From an uncultured Cohaesibacter sp. (GTDB taxonomy: Bacteria; Pseudomonadota; Alphaproteobacteria; Rhizobiales; Cohaesibacteraceae): a stretch of DNA of 64,000 nt. This document shows, one piece after another, positions 44,699-54,232 of the stretch. The stretch spans positions 62,001-126,000 of the forward strand of contig NZ_OY762905.1 in the NCBI RefSeq assembly GCF_963666525.1, written 5' to 3'. How positions within the stretch are numbered: the first letter of the stretch is position 1; the number at the start of each line of letters is the position of its first letter. The position numbers and the translations under genes were made by a program. The notes under the pieces are model-generated. The model searched no databases. It was not told where the DNA came from and saw only the letters and a list, made by a program, of their open reading frames with translations.

Positions 44699-45931
44699 AT
44701 GTCATGCGCCGCCCTCATCGTTGCCGCTGGATCAGGCAGTCGCGCCAGACGCAACTCGGACAATGTGGCCAAGCAATATGTTGAAATCGGTGGCAAACCC
44801 GTCCTGCAACGCACGATCGAGATATTCCTCGCAAACGATCGGGTCGACAGCATTCAGGTAGTCATCGGGCCGCACGACGAACAGCAATATGGCGACGTGA
44901 TCGCACCACTGCTTGAAGGCCCTCTTGCCACGGAAGCACGCGCCAAGCTGCTGCCCGCCGTAGAAGGAGGAACGACACGTCAGATTTCGGTCTACAATGG
45001 CCTCAAGGCACTGGAACAGATCGCACCACGACTGGTGCTCATCCACGACGCAGCGCGACCCTTCGTCACACACACCATTCTGGACCGTTGCTTCGAGGCG
45101 CTTGCAACCCACAAGGCCTGCCTTGTCGCAACCCCCGTCACGGATACCATCAAGAAGGCCGACGACAAGGGTGCGATCATCGAGACCATTGATCGCAGCA
45201 CGCTCTGGTCGGCCCAGACGCCCCAGGCCTTCGACTATGCCTTCATTCTCGAAGCACACCGGAAAGCCAACCATCAGAATATCGACCATTTTACCGACGA
45301 TGCGCTGGTCGCCGAATGGGTGGGAGAAACCGTCTATATCGTTGAGGGAAGCCCCTCCAACCGCAAACTGACCAGCAAGGAAGACCTGACTATGGCCGAA
45401 ACCATGATGGGCCTGACCGAACCCGCCCCCCGTCCTCTGACCGACACAAGGGTGGGAACCGGCTATGACGTTCACGCCTTCGAAGAAGGAACGGCGGTCA
45501 TTATCGGCGGCATTGCGATCCCTCACGACAAGAAGCTTAAGGGCCATTCGGACGCCGACGTCGGGCTTCACGCCATAACGGACGCCCTGCTGGGCGCTAT
45601 CGCCGATGGCGATATCGGCACCCATTTCCCACCTTCGGACCCACAGTGGAAAGGGGCAGCCTCGGACCTGTTTCTGAAAGATGCCGTCCGGCGCGTCACC
45701 GAACGGGGCGGAAAGATCTCCAATGTCGACATGACCATCATTTGCGAGACCCCGAAAATCGGCCCGCACCGTCCGGCCATCCGCACGTCCATTGCCGATA
45801 TATGCGGCATCACCATCGACCGCGTCAGCGTCAAGGCAACAACCTCTGAACAACTGGGGTTCACCGGACGGAAAGAAGGCATCGCCGCCATCGCAACCGT
45901 TTGCGTGCGCCTGCCGGAAGCCGAAGACTAA
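44699..45931 (+). CDS. ispDF: Bifunctional IspD/IspF isoprenoid enzyme
   Basis: 410 residues. Residues 1 to about 235 are 2-C-methyl-D-erythritol 4-phosphate cytidylyltransferase (AALIVAAGSGSRAR, HDAARPFV). Residues from about 252 are the 2,4-cyclodiphosphate synthase, with metal ligands D257 and H259 (GTGYDVHAF), H291 and HSDADVGL at 283-290. It performs two non-consecutive steps of the MEP pathway; the fusion is typical of alphaproteobacteria. Followed by the CinA-domain gene on the same strand. Confidence 0.96.
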   Translation: MSCAALIVAAGSGSRARRNSDNVAKQYVEIGGKPVLQRTIEIFLANDRVDSIQVVIGPHDEQQYGDVIAPLLEGPLATEARAKLLPAVEGGTTRQISVYNGLKALEQIAPRLVLIHDAARPFVTHTILDRCFEALATHKACLVATPVTDTIKKADDKGAIIETIDRSTLWSAQTPQAFDYAFILEAHRKANHQNIDHFTDDALVAEWVGETVYIVEGSPSNRKLTSKEDLTMAETMMGLTEPAPRPLTDTRVGTGYDVHAFEEGTAVIIGGIAIPHDKKLKGHSDADVGLHAITDALLGAIADGDIGTHFPPSDPQWKGAASDLFLKDAVRRVTERGGKISNVDMTIICETPKIGPHRPAIRTSIADICGITIDRVSVKATTSEQLGFTGRKEGIAAIATVCVRLPEAED

Positions 45932-46016
45932 TCGCAGAAAACACCAGCTTTGAAGCGTTGCGACACCCCGACACGCCCGTCTTGCACGCCGCAGCGTCTT
46001 CAAGAAAGGATGAACG

Positions 46017-46535
46017 ATGTATGTAACCATGGATGCCATAGAACAGGCCAATCAGGTTCTCGAACTGGCAAGAGAGCGTGACTACAAGATTGCAACAGCG
46101 GAATCCTGCACCGCGGGCATGATCAGCGCCACCCTGACGGAAATCCCCGGCGCCTCGATCGCGTTTGATCGCGGCTTTGCCACCTACTCCAACGAAGCCA
46201 AAACCGAAGTACTTGACGTGCCGGCCGCCATGATCGAGGAATTCGGTGCCGTCAGCGAAGAAGTTGCCCGAGCCATGGCAGACGGAGCCCTCAATCATTC
46301 CAACGCCGACTTCGCCGTGGCAGTGACAGGCATTGCCGGCCCAGGCGGCGGTTCTGACGAAAAGCCGGTCGGCCTTGTGCATTTCGCCGTCTCTTCCAGA
46401 CACTACCCGCAAGCGCACAACAAGAAAATATTCGCCGCCATGGACCGCGAAAACGTGCGTGCGGCCACTGTTGAGCACGCCATGATCATGCTTATCGAAG
46501 CAATGACCCAAAAACATTTCATTGCAACCGAATAG
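46017..46535 (+). CDS. pncC: CinA C-terminal domain protein (PncC-type NMN amidohydrolase)
   Basis: 172 residues comprising only the CinA C-terminal domain: TAESCTAGMISATLT near 28-42, the conserved TYSNEAKTEVL and VTGIAGPGGGS. Characterised homologues deamidate nicotinamide mononucleotide in the pyridine nucleotide cycle. AAAGGATGAACG before ATG 46017 contains a good ribosome-binding site. The full-length CinA N-terminal domain is absent. It converges on the NlpD-like gene with a terminator between. Confidence 0.88.
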   Translation: MYVTMDAIEQANQVLELARERDYKIATAESCTAGMISATLTEIPGASIAFDRGFATYSNEAKTEVLDVPAAMIEEFGAVSEEVARAMADGALNHSNADFAVAVTGIAGPGGGSDEKPVGLVHFAVSSRHYPQAHNKKIFAAMDRENVRAATVEHAMIMLIEAMTQKHFIATE

Positions 46536-46560
46536 ATCCGGTTTCATTTGCAATAAAACA

Positions 46561-46592
46561 AAAAGCCGTCACTCAAGAGCGACGGCTTTTTC
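46561..46592. terminator. Bidirectional terminator between pncC and nlpD
   Basis: AAGCCGTC and GACGGCTT (with a further closing pair) form a stem with A-run and T-run on the two sides, so it works in both directions for the convergent genes. Confidence 0.9.
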
Positions 46593-46612
46593 AAAATCTG
46601 GCTTTCAGATCC

Positions 46613-48703
46613 CTAGATCAGATAGGGCACCGGATCGACCGGATCACCCTTGATGCGCAACTCGAAGTGAAGTTGCGGGCTGGTCACGTTGCCCGAGCTG
46701 CCTGCTTCGGCAATGATCTGACCGCGTCGGACATGCTGCCCCTTGCTGACCAGAATCTTTTCATTGTGCGCATAGGCGGTCACCCAGCCATTCGGATGAC
46801 GAACGAGAATGAAGTTGCCATACATTTTCAGCTCATCACCGGCATAGATGACCGTGCCGCTTTCTGCCACGCGGATGGAAGACCCCATCGGCACCGACAG
46901 GTTGATGCCCTCGTTGCGAGCCCCTCCATTGTTGGCACCAAATCCGGAGATGATGCGACCACGGACCGGCCAGCGGAACTTCGAATCATCATCCAGAACC
47001 GGGTTGGCATTGGAGGAAACGGATGCAACTGGTGCAGCGTTAACCGGAGCGGGAGCGGGAGCCGGAGCCACCGCAGGCGTTGACACTTCTGTCGGCAACC
47101 CCACAGCATTGTCAACCGAAGCCACCTGCTGACGCCGGCTTGGCGTTGCACTGGAAGCCATTTCCTTCACCCAGCGCGGCTTTGCCTTTGGCACGGCAGA
47201 GATCGCAGCGTAAGCCGGGGCCGCGGCAGTGTCATTTGAGTAAACACCAGCAGCGTTGTAGTTGATTGAACCAGTGGCGGTATAGTCGATTCCGGCACTC
47301 TGGTTTGCACGCGGAATATGAAGCCGCTGTCCCATGCGCAGTGGCGCATCAACAGCCATGCCATTGGCCTGGGCCAACGCACGCGGCGAGACTTGATACC
47401 GGCTGGCAATACCGCCCAGCGTTTCGCCCGGCGTTACCATATGGCGATTTTCGGCATTCGCATTCTGCTGCAACTTGACCATCTGCTGGCCATAGGCCGA
47501 CTGACCACGCAAGCGCAACGGATTGCCCTTCGGCACGCGCATCACAAACGGCATCGTGGCCACGTCCGGACTGATGGAAGCAACTTGCATCGGCGCAGCG
47601 TTGACCTGAGGTGCAGACGGCTGGTTCGACGCATAATTCTGATAGTTAGGCTGCTGGAAAACAGGGATCAGAACCTTCTGCCCCGGCGCCACAAACCCTT
47701 GATCGACCAAACCATTGACGTCAGCAATCGCCTTGGACGGCACACCATACCGACGCGACAAAGACTGAAGATCTTCACCCCGCTCAACCGTTATCATGGT
47801 GCCGCCAACGCTGGTCCACTGCCCACTGGTCCGAGCCACACCAACAGTCGAAGCGGCAGTCGGCTGCGCGGTGACGGACTGAGTGGAGTAGGATCCAGAA
47901 TACTGGGTTCCGCCAGGAATCGGGTTCGGCGGTGTAATGGAAGCAGTCGAAGTATAATCGACACCCTTGGACTTGGGCGCATTCTTCGGAAGAGAGAACA
48001 GCCGGGCAATACTGAACCGGGACGGTTCAGAAGTCTCCTGAACCTGCGACTGGGCAGCAACCGGAACAGAAACCGGCATTCTCTGGGATCCATAGGACGA
48101 AGAACCATAGACCGGGGCCGAAGCAACATCCATCTTCGTGCGAGGAGCATCATGCGGCAGAGAATCAAACCGGGAAACAACAACAGGAGGCCCGTTGAGC
48201 ACGGCCTGATCAGCCGACGGCCGTGATGTATAAGTACTCGCGTTGTTGCGAACAGGCACATCCACATAAACCGTCTGGGACGATCCCTGACTGCTGGATG
48301 GCGCACTTGGCATCGAATAGGTTTGCGCAGAATAGGTGTTGGTCGGACGGTTGATCGACCCGGTTGTCAGGGAAACAGGAGACTGCGCCCCACCGGTCGG
48401 CTCGTTATAAACAGGCTGACGATAGACAGGTGTCTGGGCCTGATAGGACGGATCCGTGTATACGGGCATCGATCGGGTTGCCGCAACCTGACTTGAAGAA
48501 ACCGCTGCCGGCATCGGCTGATTGACAGCGGCCGGAAGAGGCTGAGAACTGACCGAATTGGTGAAAATCTCGTTCTGATTGGAAGTGAACCCTGATCCGG
48601 GCGTTCCAAATCGCTCCACACCGCCGCTGCAGGCTGCAAGCGTAGCCGCCACGGTCAGCAATGAAGTCGTAGATAGAAGCTTACGCAATACTGAATAGTC
48701 CAT
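46613..48703 (-). CDS. nlpD: LysM/LytM-domain lipoprotein, NlpD/DipM-like
   Basis: 696 residues. The lipoprotein signal ends in L-A-A-C25. A long Ser/Pro/Gln-rich region follows, then two LysM peptidoglycan-binding domains (VERGEDLQSLSRRYGVPS and VTPGETLGGIASRYQVSP) and a C-terminal M23/LytM domain (YGNFILVRHPNGWVTAYAH, QLHFELRIKG). The first zinc-ligand motif (HxG.D) is replaced by NEGINLSV, so the domain is probably not catalytic. That fits an amidase activator for cell separation, as in E. coli NlpD and EnvC. ATG 48703 starts the lipoprotein signal; an upstream in-frame start at 48736 lacks support. The pcm gene often found between surE and this gene is absent. Confidence 0.88.
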   Translation of the reverse strand: MDYSVLRKLLSTTSLLTVAATLAACSGGVERFGTPGSGFTSNQNEIFTNSVSSQPLPAAVNQPMPAAVSSSQVAATRSMPVYTDPSYQAQTPVYRQPVYNEPTGGAQSPVSLTTGSINRPTNTYSAQTYSMPSAPSSSQGSSQTVYVDVPVRNNASTYTSRPSADQAVLNGPPVVVSRFDSLPHDAPRTKMDVASAPVYGSSSYGSQRMPVSVPVAAQSQVQETSEPSRFSIARLFSLPKNAPKSKGVDYTSTASITPPNPIPGGTQYSGSYSTQSVTAQPTAASTVGVARTSGQWTSVGGTMITVERGEDLQSLSRRYGVPSKAIADVNGLVDQGFVAPGQKVLIPVFQQPNYQNYASNQPSAPQVNAAPMQVASISPDVATMPFVMRVPKGNPLRLRGQSAYGQQMVKLQQNANAENRHMVTPGETLGGIASRYQVSPRALAQANGMAVDAPLRMGQRLHIPRANQSAGIDYTATGSINYNAAGVYSNDTAAAPAYAAISAVPKAKPRWVKEMASSATPSRRQQVASVDNAVGLPTEVSTPAVAPAPAPAPVNAAPVASVSSNANPVLDDDSKFRWPVRGRIISGFGANNGGARNEGINLSVPMGSSIRVAESGTVIYAGDELKMYGNFILVRHPNGWVTAYAHNEKILVSKGQHVRRGQIIAEAGSSGNVTSPQLHFELRIKGDPVDPVPYLI

Positions 48704-48845
48704 ACCAACACCGGTTAAACGCACAACACCCCACATGTTGATACCAATTTAATCGCGGTATCCTTTCCAAACCTTTAAAACGGCCTCTAAATTCGTAACG
48801 AAGGGGGCATTCTTTGGTTAGCGTTTCATTTATTCACGCGCACAC

Positions 48846-48881
48846 AAAAAAGGCCGCAACACCCGGGGTCACGGCCTTTTC
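48846..48881 (-). terminator. Terminator after surE
   Basis: On the minus strand AAAGGCCG pairs with CGGCCTTT, followed by a run of T. It separates surE from the NlpD-like gene, which therefore needs its own promoter. Confidence 0.88.
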
Positions 48882-48943
48882 AAAAATTGAAAAATGAAGA
48901 AATCGATTCAAATAACCGATTGAAAAACCGATATTTTCAGAGA

Positions 48944-49696
48944 CTATCCATTTTTCAGAGCAGCAAGCGTTGTGTTATCCGTCATATCGAGATGAAGCGG
49001 TGTAACCGAAATCTTCTTATGCATCACTGCGTGCAAATCGGTTCCCTCGTCCGGATTTGAGCGGCGGTCTTCAAAACCGAGCCAGAAATAGGACAAGCCG
49101 CGTGTATCGACCCGAGGAACAACATTCAGGTGCGCCTGATCGCGCTTGCCCTGACGGGTGTAAACCACCTCTTCCACTTCATCGGCAGGACAAGCCGGGA
49201 AGTTCACATTGAGCAAGGTCTGACGCGGCAGGCTATGTTCCAGAAGATCCTTGACCACGCGAGCGCCATGCTCTTCAGCGGCGCTCCAATCAAACGGTTC
49301 GCAGCTTTCCCAACTGTATGACTGGCTGAGCGCGATCGATCGGATCCCAAGCAGAACCCCCTCCATGGCACCAGCCACCGTGCCCGAATAGGTCACGTCC
49401 TCGGCCATATTCTGGCCGCGGTTGACGCCGGAAAGCACCAGGTCCGGGCGTCCATCAAGAATGTGGTCAACACCCATGATCACGCAATCCGTCGGCGTCC
49501 CGTGAACCGCATAGCGTTTCTCGCCGAGCTTGCGAAGCCGCAACGGGTCATGCAGCGTCAGAGAATGGGCCATGCCGGACTGTTCGGTTTCCGGCGCAAC
49601 AACCCAGACATCATCAGAAAGGGCATGCGCAATTTTCTCCAGCACCTGAAGGCCGGGTGCATTGATTCCGTCATCATTGGTCAGAAGAATACGCAT
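48944..49696 (-). CDS. surE: 5'/3'-nucleotidase SurE
   Basis: 250 residues. The N-terminal ILLTNDDGINAPG carries metal ligands D8 and D9; SGVNRGQNMAEDVTYSGTVA is the other hallmark (metal Asn in SGVNRG). It dephosphorylates nucleoside monophosphates in stress and stationary phase. It follows serS on the same strand after 130 nt and ends at a terminator. Confidence 0.95.
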   Translation of the reverse strand: MRILLTNDDGINAPGLQVLEKIAHALSDDVWVVAPETEQSGMAHSLTLHDPLRLRKLGEKRYAVHGTPTDCVIMGVDHILDGRPDLVLSGVNRGQNMAEDVTYSGTVAGAMEGVLLGIRSIALSQSYSWESCEPFDWSAAEEHGARVVKDLLEHSLPRQTLLNVNFPACPADEVEEVVYTRQGKRDQAHLNVVPRVDTRGLSYFWLGFEDRRSNPDEGTDLHAVMHKKISVTPLHLDMTDNTTLAALKNG

Positions 49697-49826
49697 TTCA
49701 TTCCCTCGTCAGTCAAAGTTGCAAAGCCCGCATGCAGACAATCGCACGCAGAAAAGAAAGTGCACACAAGACCCGATCATAGGGACCGGGCCTCATGCGC
49801 CATAAAACCTGCCGAAGCCAATGGCC

Positions 49827-51104
49827 TCAGGCAAAAATCTTTTCCAGACCGCCCATATATGGCCGCAACACGTCAGGAATCACGATGGATCCGTCTGCAG
49901 TCTGGTAATTTTCCATGACAGCAATCAGACAACGGCCTACAGCAACGCCGGAACCGTTCAGGGTGTGCACATATTTGACAGTCTTGTCAGAGACATCACG
50001 ATAGCGCGCATTCATGCGGCGAGCCTGAAAATCCCCGCAGGTAGAAACCGAGGAGATCTCGCGATAGGTATTCTGACCCGGCAGCCATGCCTCGATATCG
50101 AAAGTGCGGCGGGCGGAAAAACCCATGTCGCCAACGCAAAGAGTCACGACACGGTAAGGCACACCGAGCTTCTGCAGAATGGCTTCCGCGCAGCCAAGCA
50201 TCCGTTCCTGTTCGGCAACGGAGCTGGTCTCGTCGGTGATCGACACCATCTCGACCTTGGTGAACTGATGCTGACGCAGCATGCCACGGGTGTCGCGACC
50301 AGCAGAACCAGCCTCCGAACGATAGCAGTGAGACAGCGCCGTAACACGCATCGGCAGCTTGTCGCCATCCATGATGCTCTCGCGCACCATGTTGGTCAGA
50401 GGAACCTCGGAAGTCGGAATCAGCCAGCGATCATCGTCGGTATGGAAGGCATCCTCGGCGAACTTGGGCAGCTGGCCGGTGCCATACATAACCTCGGAGC
50501 GCACAAGCGTCGGCACGGAAACTTCCTCGTAGCCATGCTCGTTGATATGGGTGTCGATCATGAATTGGCCGATGGCGCGTTCAAGGCGGGCCAGCTGGCC
50601 CTTGAGGACAACAAAGCGCGACCCGGACAGCTTGGCAGCAGTTTCGAAATCCATCATGCCGAGCGCTTCGCCCAGCTCAAAATGCTCTTTCGGTTCAAAC
50701 CCCTTGTCGGCAATTTCGCCCCAGGTGTGATGAACGACGTTGTCATTTTCGTCCTTGCCGGCCGGCACGCTGTCGAGCGGAATGTTCGGCAGGCTGGAAA
50801 GCGCTTCACTCAGCGCATCCTGCAAGTCACGCGTTTTGGCTTCGCCTTCCTGAATGGCACCCTTGAGCTGGCTGACTTCAGCCATCAGCGCGGCAGCCTT
50901 TTCCTCGTCACCCGAGCCTTTGGCCTTGCCGATTTCCTTGGAAGCAGCATTGCGACGCTGCTGGGCGTCCTGCAATTTCTGGACCTCTACGACCCGCTCC
51001 TCATCCAGCGCGATAAGCCGGGATGACGATGCTTCAGCTCCGCGTGCAACCTGAGCCTTGTCGAATGCTTCTGCATTCTCGCGAATCCACTTGATGTCAA
51101 ACAT
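49827..51104 (-). CDS. serS: Seryl-tRNA synthetase
   Basis: 425 residues. The N-terminal coiled-coil arm (about 30-110) binds the long tRNA-Ser variable arm; class II motif 2 is [20 protein letters not shown] and motif 3 is [18 protein letters not shown] 51104 ([10 protein letters not shown]) is the standard family start; the in-frame extension upstream is not conserved. It charges tRNA-Ser, including the UGA isoacceptor in this window. Confidence 0.95.
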   Translation of the reverse strand: MFDIKWIRENAEAFDKAQVARGAEASSSRLIALDEERVVEVQKLQDAQQRRNAASKEIGKAKGSGDEEKAAALMAEVSQLKGAIQEGEAKTRDLQDALSEALSSLPNIPLDSVPAGKDENDNVVHHTWGEIADKGFEPKEHFELGEALGMMDFETAAKLSGSRFVVLKGQLARLERAIGQFMIDTHINEHGYEEVSVPTLVRSEVMYGTGQLPKFAEDAFHTDDDRWLIPTSEVPLTNMVRESIMDGDKLPMRVTALSHCYRSEAGSAGRDTRGMLRQHQFTKVEMVSITDETSSVAEQERMLGCAEAILQKLGVPYRVVTLCVGDMGFSARRTFDIEAWLPGQNTYREISSVSTCGDFQARRMNARYRDVSDKTVKYVHTLNGSGVAVGRCLIAVMENYQTADGSIVIPDVLRPYMGGLEKIFA

Positions 51105-51235
51105 GTCAATAATCCCGAATCTAGCTTTGTTGGGAGGGGTAAAAAATCTGGACGGGCGAAAAATAGGCAAGCCCCAAGCCTGAAGCAAGCACAATGCCAC
51201 TTAGTCACTGCAAAGAATCCATAAAACCCACAAAC

Positions 51236-51272
51236 TATGCCCCGAAAGATGATCATTTTCTTTCGGGGCATG
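51236..51272 (-). terminator. Terminator after tatC
   Basis: ATGCCCCGAAAGA and TCTTTCGGGGCAT form a 12-13 bp stem around a short loop, placed 20-odd nt after the tatC stop. The following T-run is weak, but the stem is strong. Confidence 0.75.
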
Positions 51273-51294
51273 CTTGATGATGGATTTGAGACCG

Positions 51295-52086
51295 TCAGGA
51301 GGCCTCTTCGGCATCCCTTGCCGCACGTTTCTTCTCGACAGATCGCACGGAAAGGATCGACAGCTCATAGAGCAGCAGGGTCGGCAACGCCAGCCCCATC
51401 TGGCTGATCGGATCCGGAGGGGTAAGAATGGCCGCCATGATAAAGGCGACAACCACTGCATATTTGCGCTTTTTCTTCAGGAAGTCGGAGTCGATCAACC
51501 CCGCCCGCGCCAACAGTGTCAGAACCACCGGCAGCTGGAACACCAGACCGAAGGCAAAGATCAGGGTCATGATCAGACCCAGATATTCACTGACCTTGGG
51601 CAGATGCCGGATTTCAACCGGTCCCTCGCCGATCTGCTCCATCGACAGAAAGAACTGCATGGCCAGCGGCATCACCACGAAGAAGACGAGGCAGGCACCA
51701 AGGACAAACAGGATGGGGGTTGCGATCAGGAACGGCCGGAAGGCTTCCCGTTCATGCTTGTAGAGGCCAGGTGCCATGAACATGTAGATCTGGCTGGCGA
51801 TGACCGGGAAAGCGATGAACAGCGCACCAAACAACGCAATCTTCAGCTGCGTGAAGAAATATTCCTGCGGAGCTGTGAAGATCATCTCAACCTGATGCGC
51901 TCCACCGACGGCGCGCTCATAGGGAATGACCAGAATATTGAAAATATCGCTGGCAAAATAGAAGCAGAAAAGAAAAGCAATCGCAATGGCGATCACTGTC
52001 TTGAGCAAGCGACTGCGAAGCTCGATCAAATGCTCGATCAAGGGCGCCTTGCTGCTCTCGATCTCGTCTCTTTCACTGTCACTCAT
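51295..52086 (-). CDS. tatC: Sec-independent protein translocase TatC
   Basis: 263 residues with six transmembrane helices. The conserved N-terminal LIEHLIELRSRLLKT and the loop FMAPGLYKHEREAF (with the essential Glu) identify it. It recognises the twin-arginine signal and forms the translocation site with TatA and TatB. It overlaps tatB by one base. Confidence 0.95.
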   Translation of the reverse strand: MSDSERDEIESSKAPLIEHLIELRSRLLKTVIAIAIAFLFCFYFASDIFNILVIPYERAVGGAHQVEMIFTAPQEYFFTQLKIALFGALFIAFPVIASQIYMFMAPGLYKHEREAFRPFLIATPILFVLGACLVFFVVMPLAMQFFLSMEQIGEGPVEIRHLPKVSEYLGLIMTLIFAFGLVFQLPVVLTLLARAGLIDSDFLKKKRKYAVVVAFIMAAILTPPDPISQMGLALPTLLLYELSILSVRSVEKKRAARDAEEAS

Positions 52087-52589
52087 CAGTCGACCTTTTG
52101 ACTTGCATCGCTCTTGAGAGGCGACTGGGATGAACTGTCGGACTCGCTCTCATCCGTGCCTGCAGCATCCGCTGCGGCGACTGGCACAGGCGCAACAGCG
52201 GGTTCAGTCGCGGCCGAACCGGTTACCGCAGGGGTATCCGCAGCTACATCCTTGTTCAACGACGCATTGATCTCGTCAGAGCTTTCTTTCATGCTCTTGG
52301 AAACCTCGTCGCTCACGTCTCCCAATTCGCCCAGATGCTTTGTAACGGCATTCTTGACGGCTGTCCGCGGATTGAGGCTGCGCATGTCGCTGATGGAATT
52401 TGCTACGTCGTCGAGCTCGGCTTCACGCAGGGCATCGTTGAACTGGTTCTGAAAATCGCCAGCCATGCGGCGGAGGTTGGCAACAGTCTTGCCAATTGTC
52501 CTGAGCAATCCCGGCAATTCCTTCGGCCCTACCACCAAAATCGTGATGATGACCACCACGACGATTTCGCTCCAACCGATATCAAACAT
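52086..52589 (-). CDS. tatB: Sec-independent protein translocase TatB
   Basis: 167 residues. Begins MFDIGWSEIVVVVIITILVVGPKELP, the TatB transmembrane helix and hinge in which Glu8 is conserved, then an amphipathic helix and an acidic, Ala/Ser-rich tail. ATG 52589 gives this standard N-terminus. It overlaps tatC and lies 60 nt after tatA. Confidence 0.94.
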   Translation of the reverse strand: MFDIGWSEIVVVVIITILVVGPKELPGLLRTIGKTVANLRRMAGDFQNQFNDALREAELDDVANSISDMRSLNPRTAVKNAVTKHLGELGDVSDEVSKSMKESSDEINASLNKDVAADTPAVTGSAATEPAVAPVPVAAADAAGTDESESDSSSQSPLKSDASQKVD

Positions 52590-52649
52590 GGAAACGCACC
52601 GGACCAATCATGAAAAACAAAAACGAAAAGAAAAGAGGAGCCAAGATCC

Positions 52650-52868
52650 TTAGCTCACCTTGTCCTTCTGTTCGCTCTCTGCAGAGACCTTTTCGGACGG
52701 CTTGTTTTCCAGAGCAGGCTGGTCATCCTTGTCTTCGTCCTTGAGGCCCTTCTTGAAGCTGTTGATGCCCTTTGCGACATCACCCATGAGATCGGAAATC
52801 TTGCCCCGACCAAAGAGAAGAATAACGACAACGGCGATGATTACGACCTGCCAGACACCAATCTGCAT
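52650..52868 (-). CDS. tatA: Sec-independent protein translocase TatA
   Basis: 72 residues. A single N-terminal helix ([19 protein letters not shown]) with the FGRGK hinge, an amphipathic helix ([14 protein letters not shown]), and a charged tail. ATG 52868 is supported by AAGGGA upstream; the in-frame extension to 52928 is not TatA-like. First gene of tatABC. Confidence 0.95.
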   Translation of the reverse strand: MQIGVWQVVIIAVVVILLFGRGKISDLMGDVAKGINSFKKGLKDEDKDDQPALENKPSEKVSAESEQKDKVS

Positions 52869-52999
52869 ACTGAATTCCCTTTTTTCTGCTTTGCGCCACA
52901 AAAGCATCTCTGTGTGTGGCTCGAACACAAGAGAGCCTTTTGCCAGTTTTGGGCTTACTTTGTCAAAGAAATAAGTGTTTTAGGACGGTTTGGCAAATA

Positions 53000-54094
53000 T
53001 CAGCACGTCCTTTTTCCGAACGATACACCGATATTCTCACCTTGCACAAAATTTTGTCCAGAAGTTGACCTGACAAAAAATGGAACCTCGCAATCCTTGA
53101 TGGTGATTTCATAGAGATCTATTTCGCCAAGGAACATCCGGCGCTTGATCCGTCCGGGCAAGGCAGAGACATATCCGTCGTTGATCGCCTTGTGCAGTTT
53201 GACCCCTTGCTGACGGATACAGACCTGGACATCCTGTCCGTCGGCAAACTGGTCCGTCTGAAAGCTGCCGATTGCAGTTTCGGCATGGTTGCCCCGTACC
53301 ACACCATCCACTTCGTTGAGATCGGAGAAGAAACGTGCCACCCAATGGTCGACCGGATTGAAATACAACTCTTCCGGTGCCGCATATTGCACGATGCGCC
53401 CATCCCGAAGCAGCAGAATGCGATCACTGACCCGCAAGGCCTCTTCCGGATCATGCGTAACGATCACGCAGGTAGCGCCAATTTCGCGCAAGACGGCAAG
53501 AGTCTCATCCCGTACCTGGTCTCTCAACCGGTTATCCAGGCCGGAAAACGGCTCGTCCATCAAAAGGATTCCGGGGCGGGGGGCAATCGCCCGCGCCAGC
53601 GCCACCCGCTGCTGCTGTCCGCCTGAGAGCATGTGAGGATAGTGATCCACATAGGCATCGAGACCGACACGAGCGAGCGCTCCGTGCGCTTCCACCTCCG
53701 CATCACGGGTCGGCAGATCCCGCAGTCCGAACATGACATTCTTCAGGATGGAGAGATGGGGAAAGAGCGCATAGTCCTGAAACATCAAACCTACATTGCG
53801 GTGTTCAGGCGGCACGAAAGCCCCCTCACCGGCAACGATCTGATCATCAATCCGCAACACGCCGGACGTCGGTGCCTGAATACCGGCAGCAATGCGCAAC
53901 AGGGTCGTCTTGCCAGCCCCGGATGCTCCGAGAAGAGAGACAACTTCGCCGGGTTTGATCGCAAAGGAAATGTCGCGCAAAGCGTCCTGACCATCGAACG
54001 AACAACCGATGGCCTCGAATGCAAGCCCCGTCGCGATGGATACGCGCGCGGTCCCCCGGTCGCCCCAACGATTGCGCCCTTCCTGCATAGTCAT
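53000..54094 (-). CDS. ABC transporter ATPase, iron(III)/polyamine (FbpC/PotA) type, orphan
   Basis: 364 residues. Walker A GASGAGKT at 56-63, LMFQDYALFPHLS Q-loop, signature LSGGQQQRVALA from 156, Walker B ILLMDEPFSGLD, and a C-terminal TOBE-like regulatory domain (about 260-360). The ATPase resembles those of ferric iron and polyamine importers, but no permease or binding protein gene is adjacent. ATG 54094 follows GGAG by 7 nt. It is inserted between scpB and tatA, which are otherwise neighbours in related genomes. Confidence 0.85.
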   Translation of the reverse strand: MTMQEGRNRWGDRGTARVSIATGLAFEAIGCSFDGQDALRDISFAIKPGEVVSLLGASGAGKTTLLRIAAGIQAPTSGVLRIDDQIVAGEGAFVPPEHRNVGLMFQDYALFPHLSILKNVMFGLRDLPTRDAEVEAHGALARVGLDAYVDHYPHMLSGGQQQRVALARAIAPRPGILLMDEPFSGLDNRLRDQVRDETLAVLREIGATCVIVTHDPEEALRVSDRILLLRDGRIVQYAAPEELYFNPVDHWVARFFSDLNEVDGVVRGNHAETAIGSFQTDQFADGQDVQVCIRQQGVKLHKAINDGYVSALPGRIKRRMFLGEIDLYEITIKDCEVPFFVRSTSGQNFVQGENIGVSFGKRTC

Positions 54095-54232
54095 TCACAC
54101 ACTCCGTTCAGATCTCGCAAATGACCTTATAACCTTGATGGACCAAAACACAACTATTACATTCATATTATAGTATGCCGATCCCCGAAGGTTTTTAAGC
54201 AAGCAATGCCTGCCAGCAGCAAACCGAAGCTA

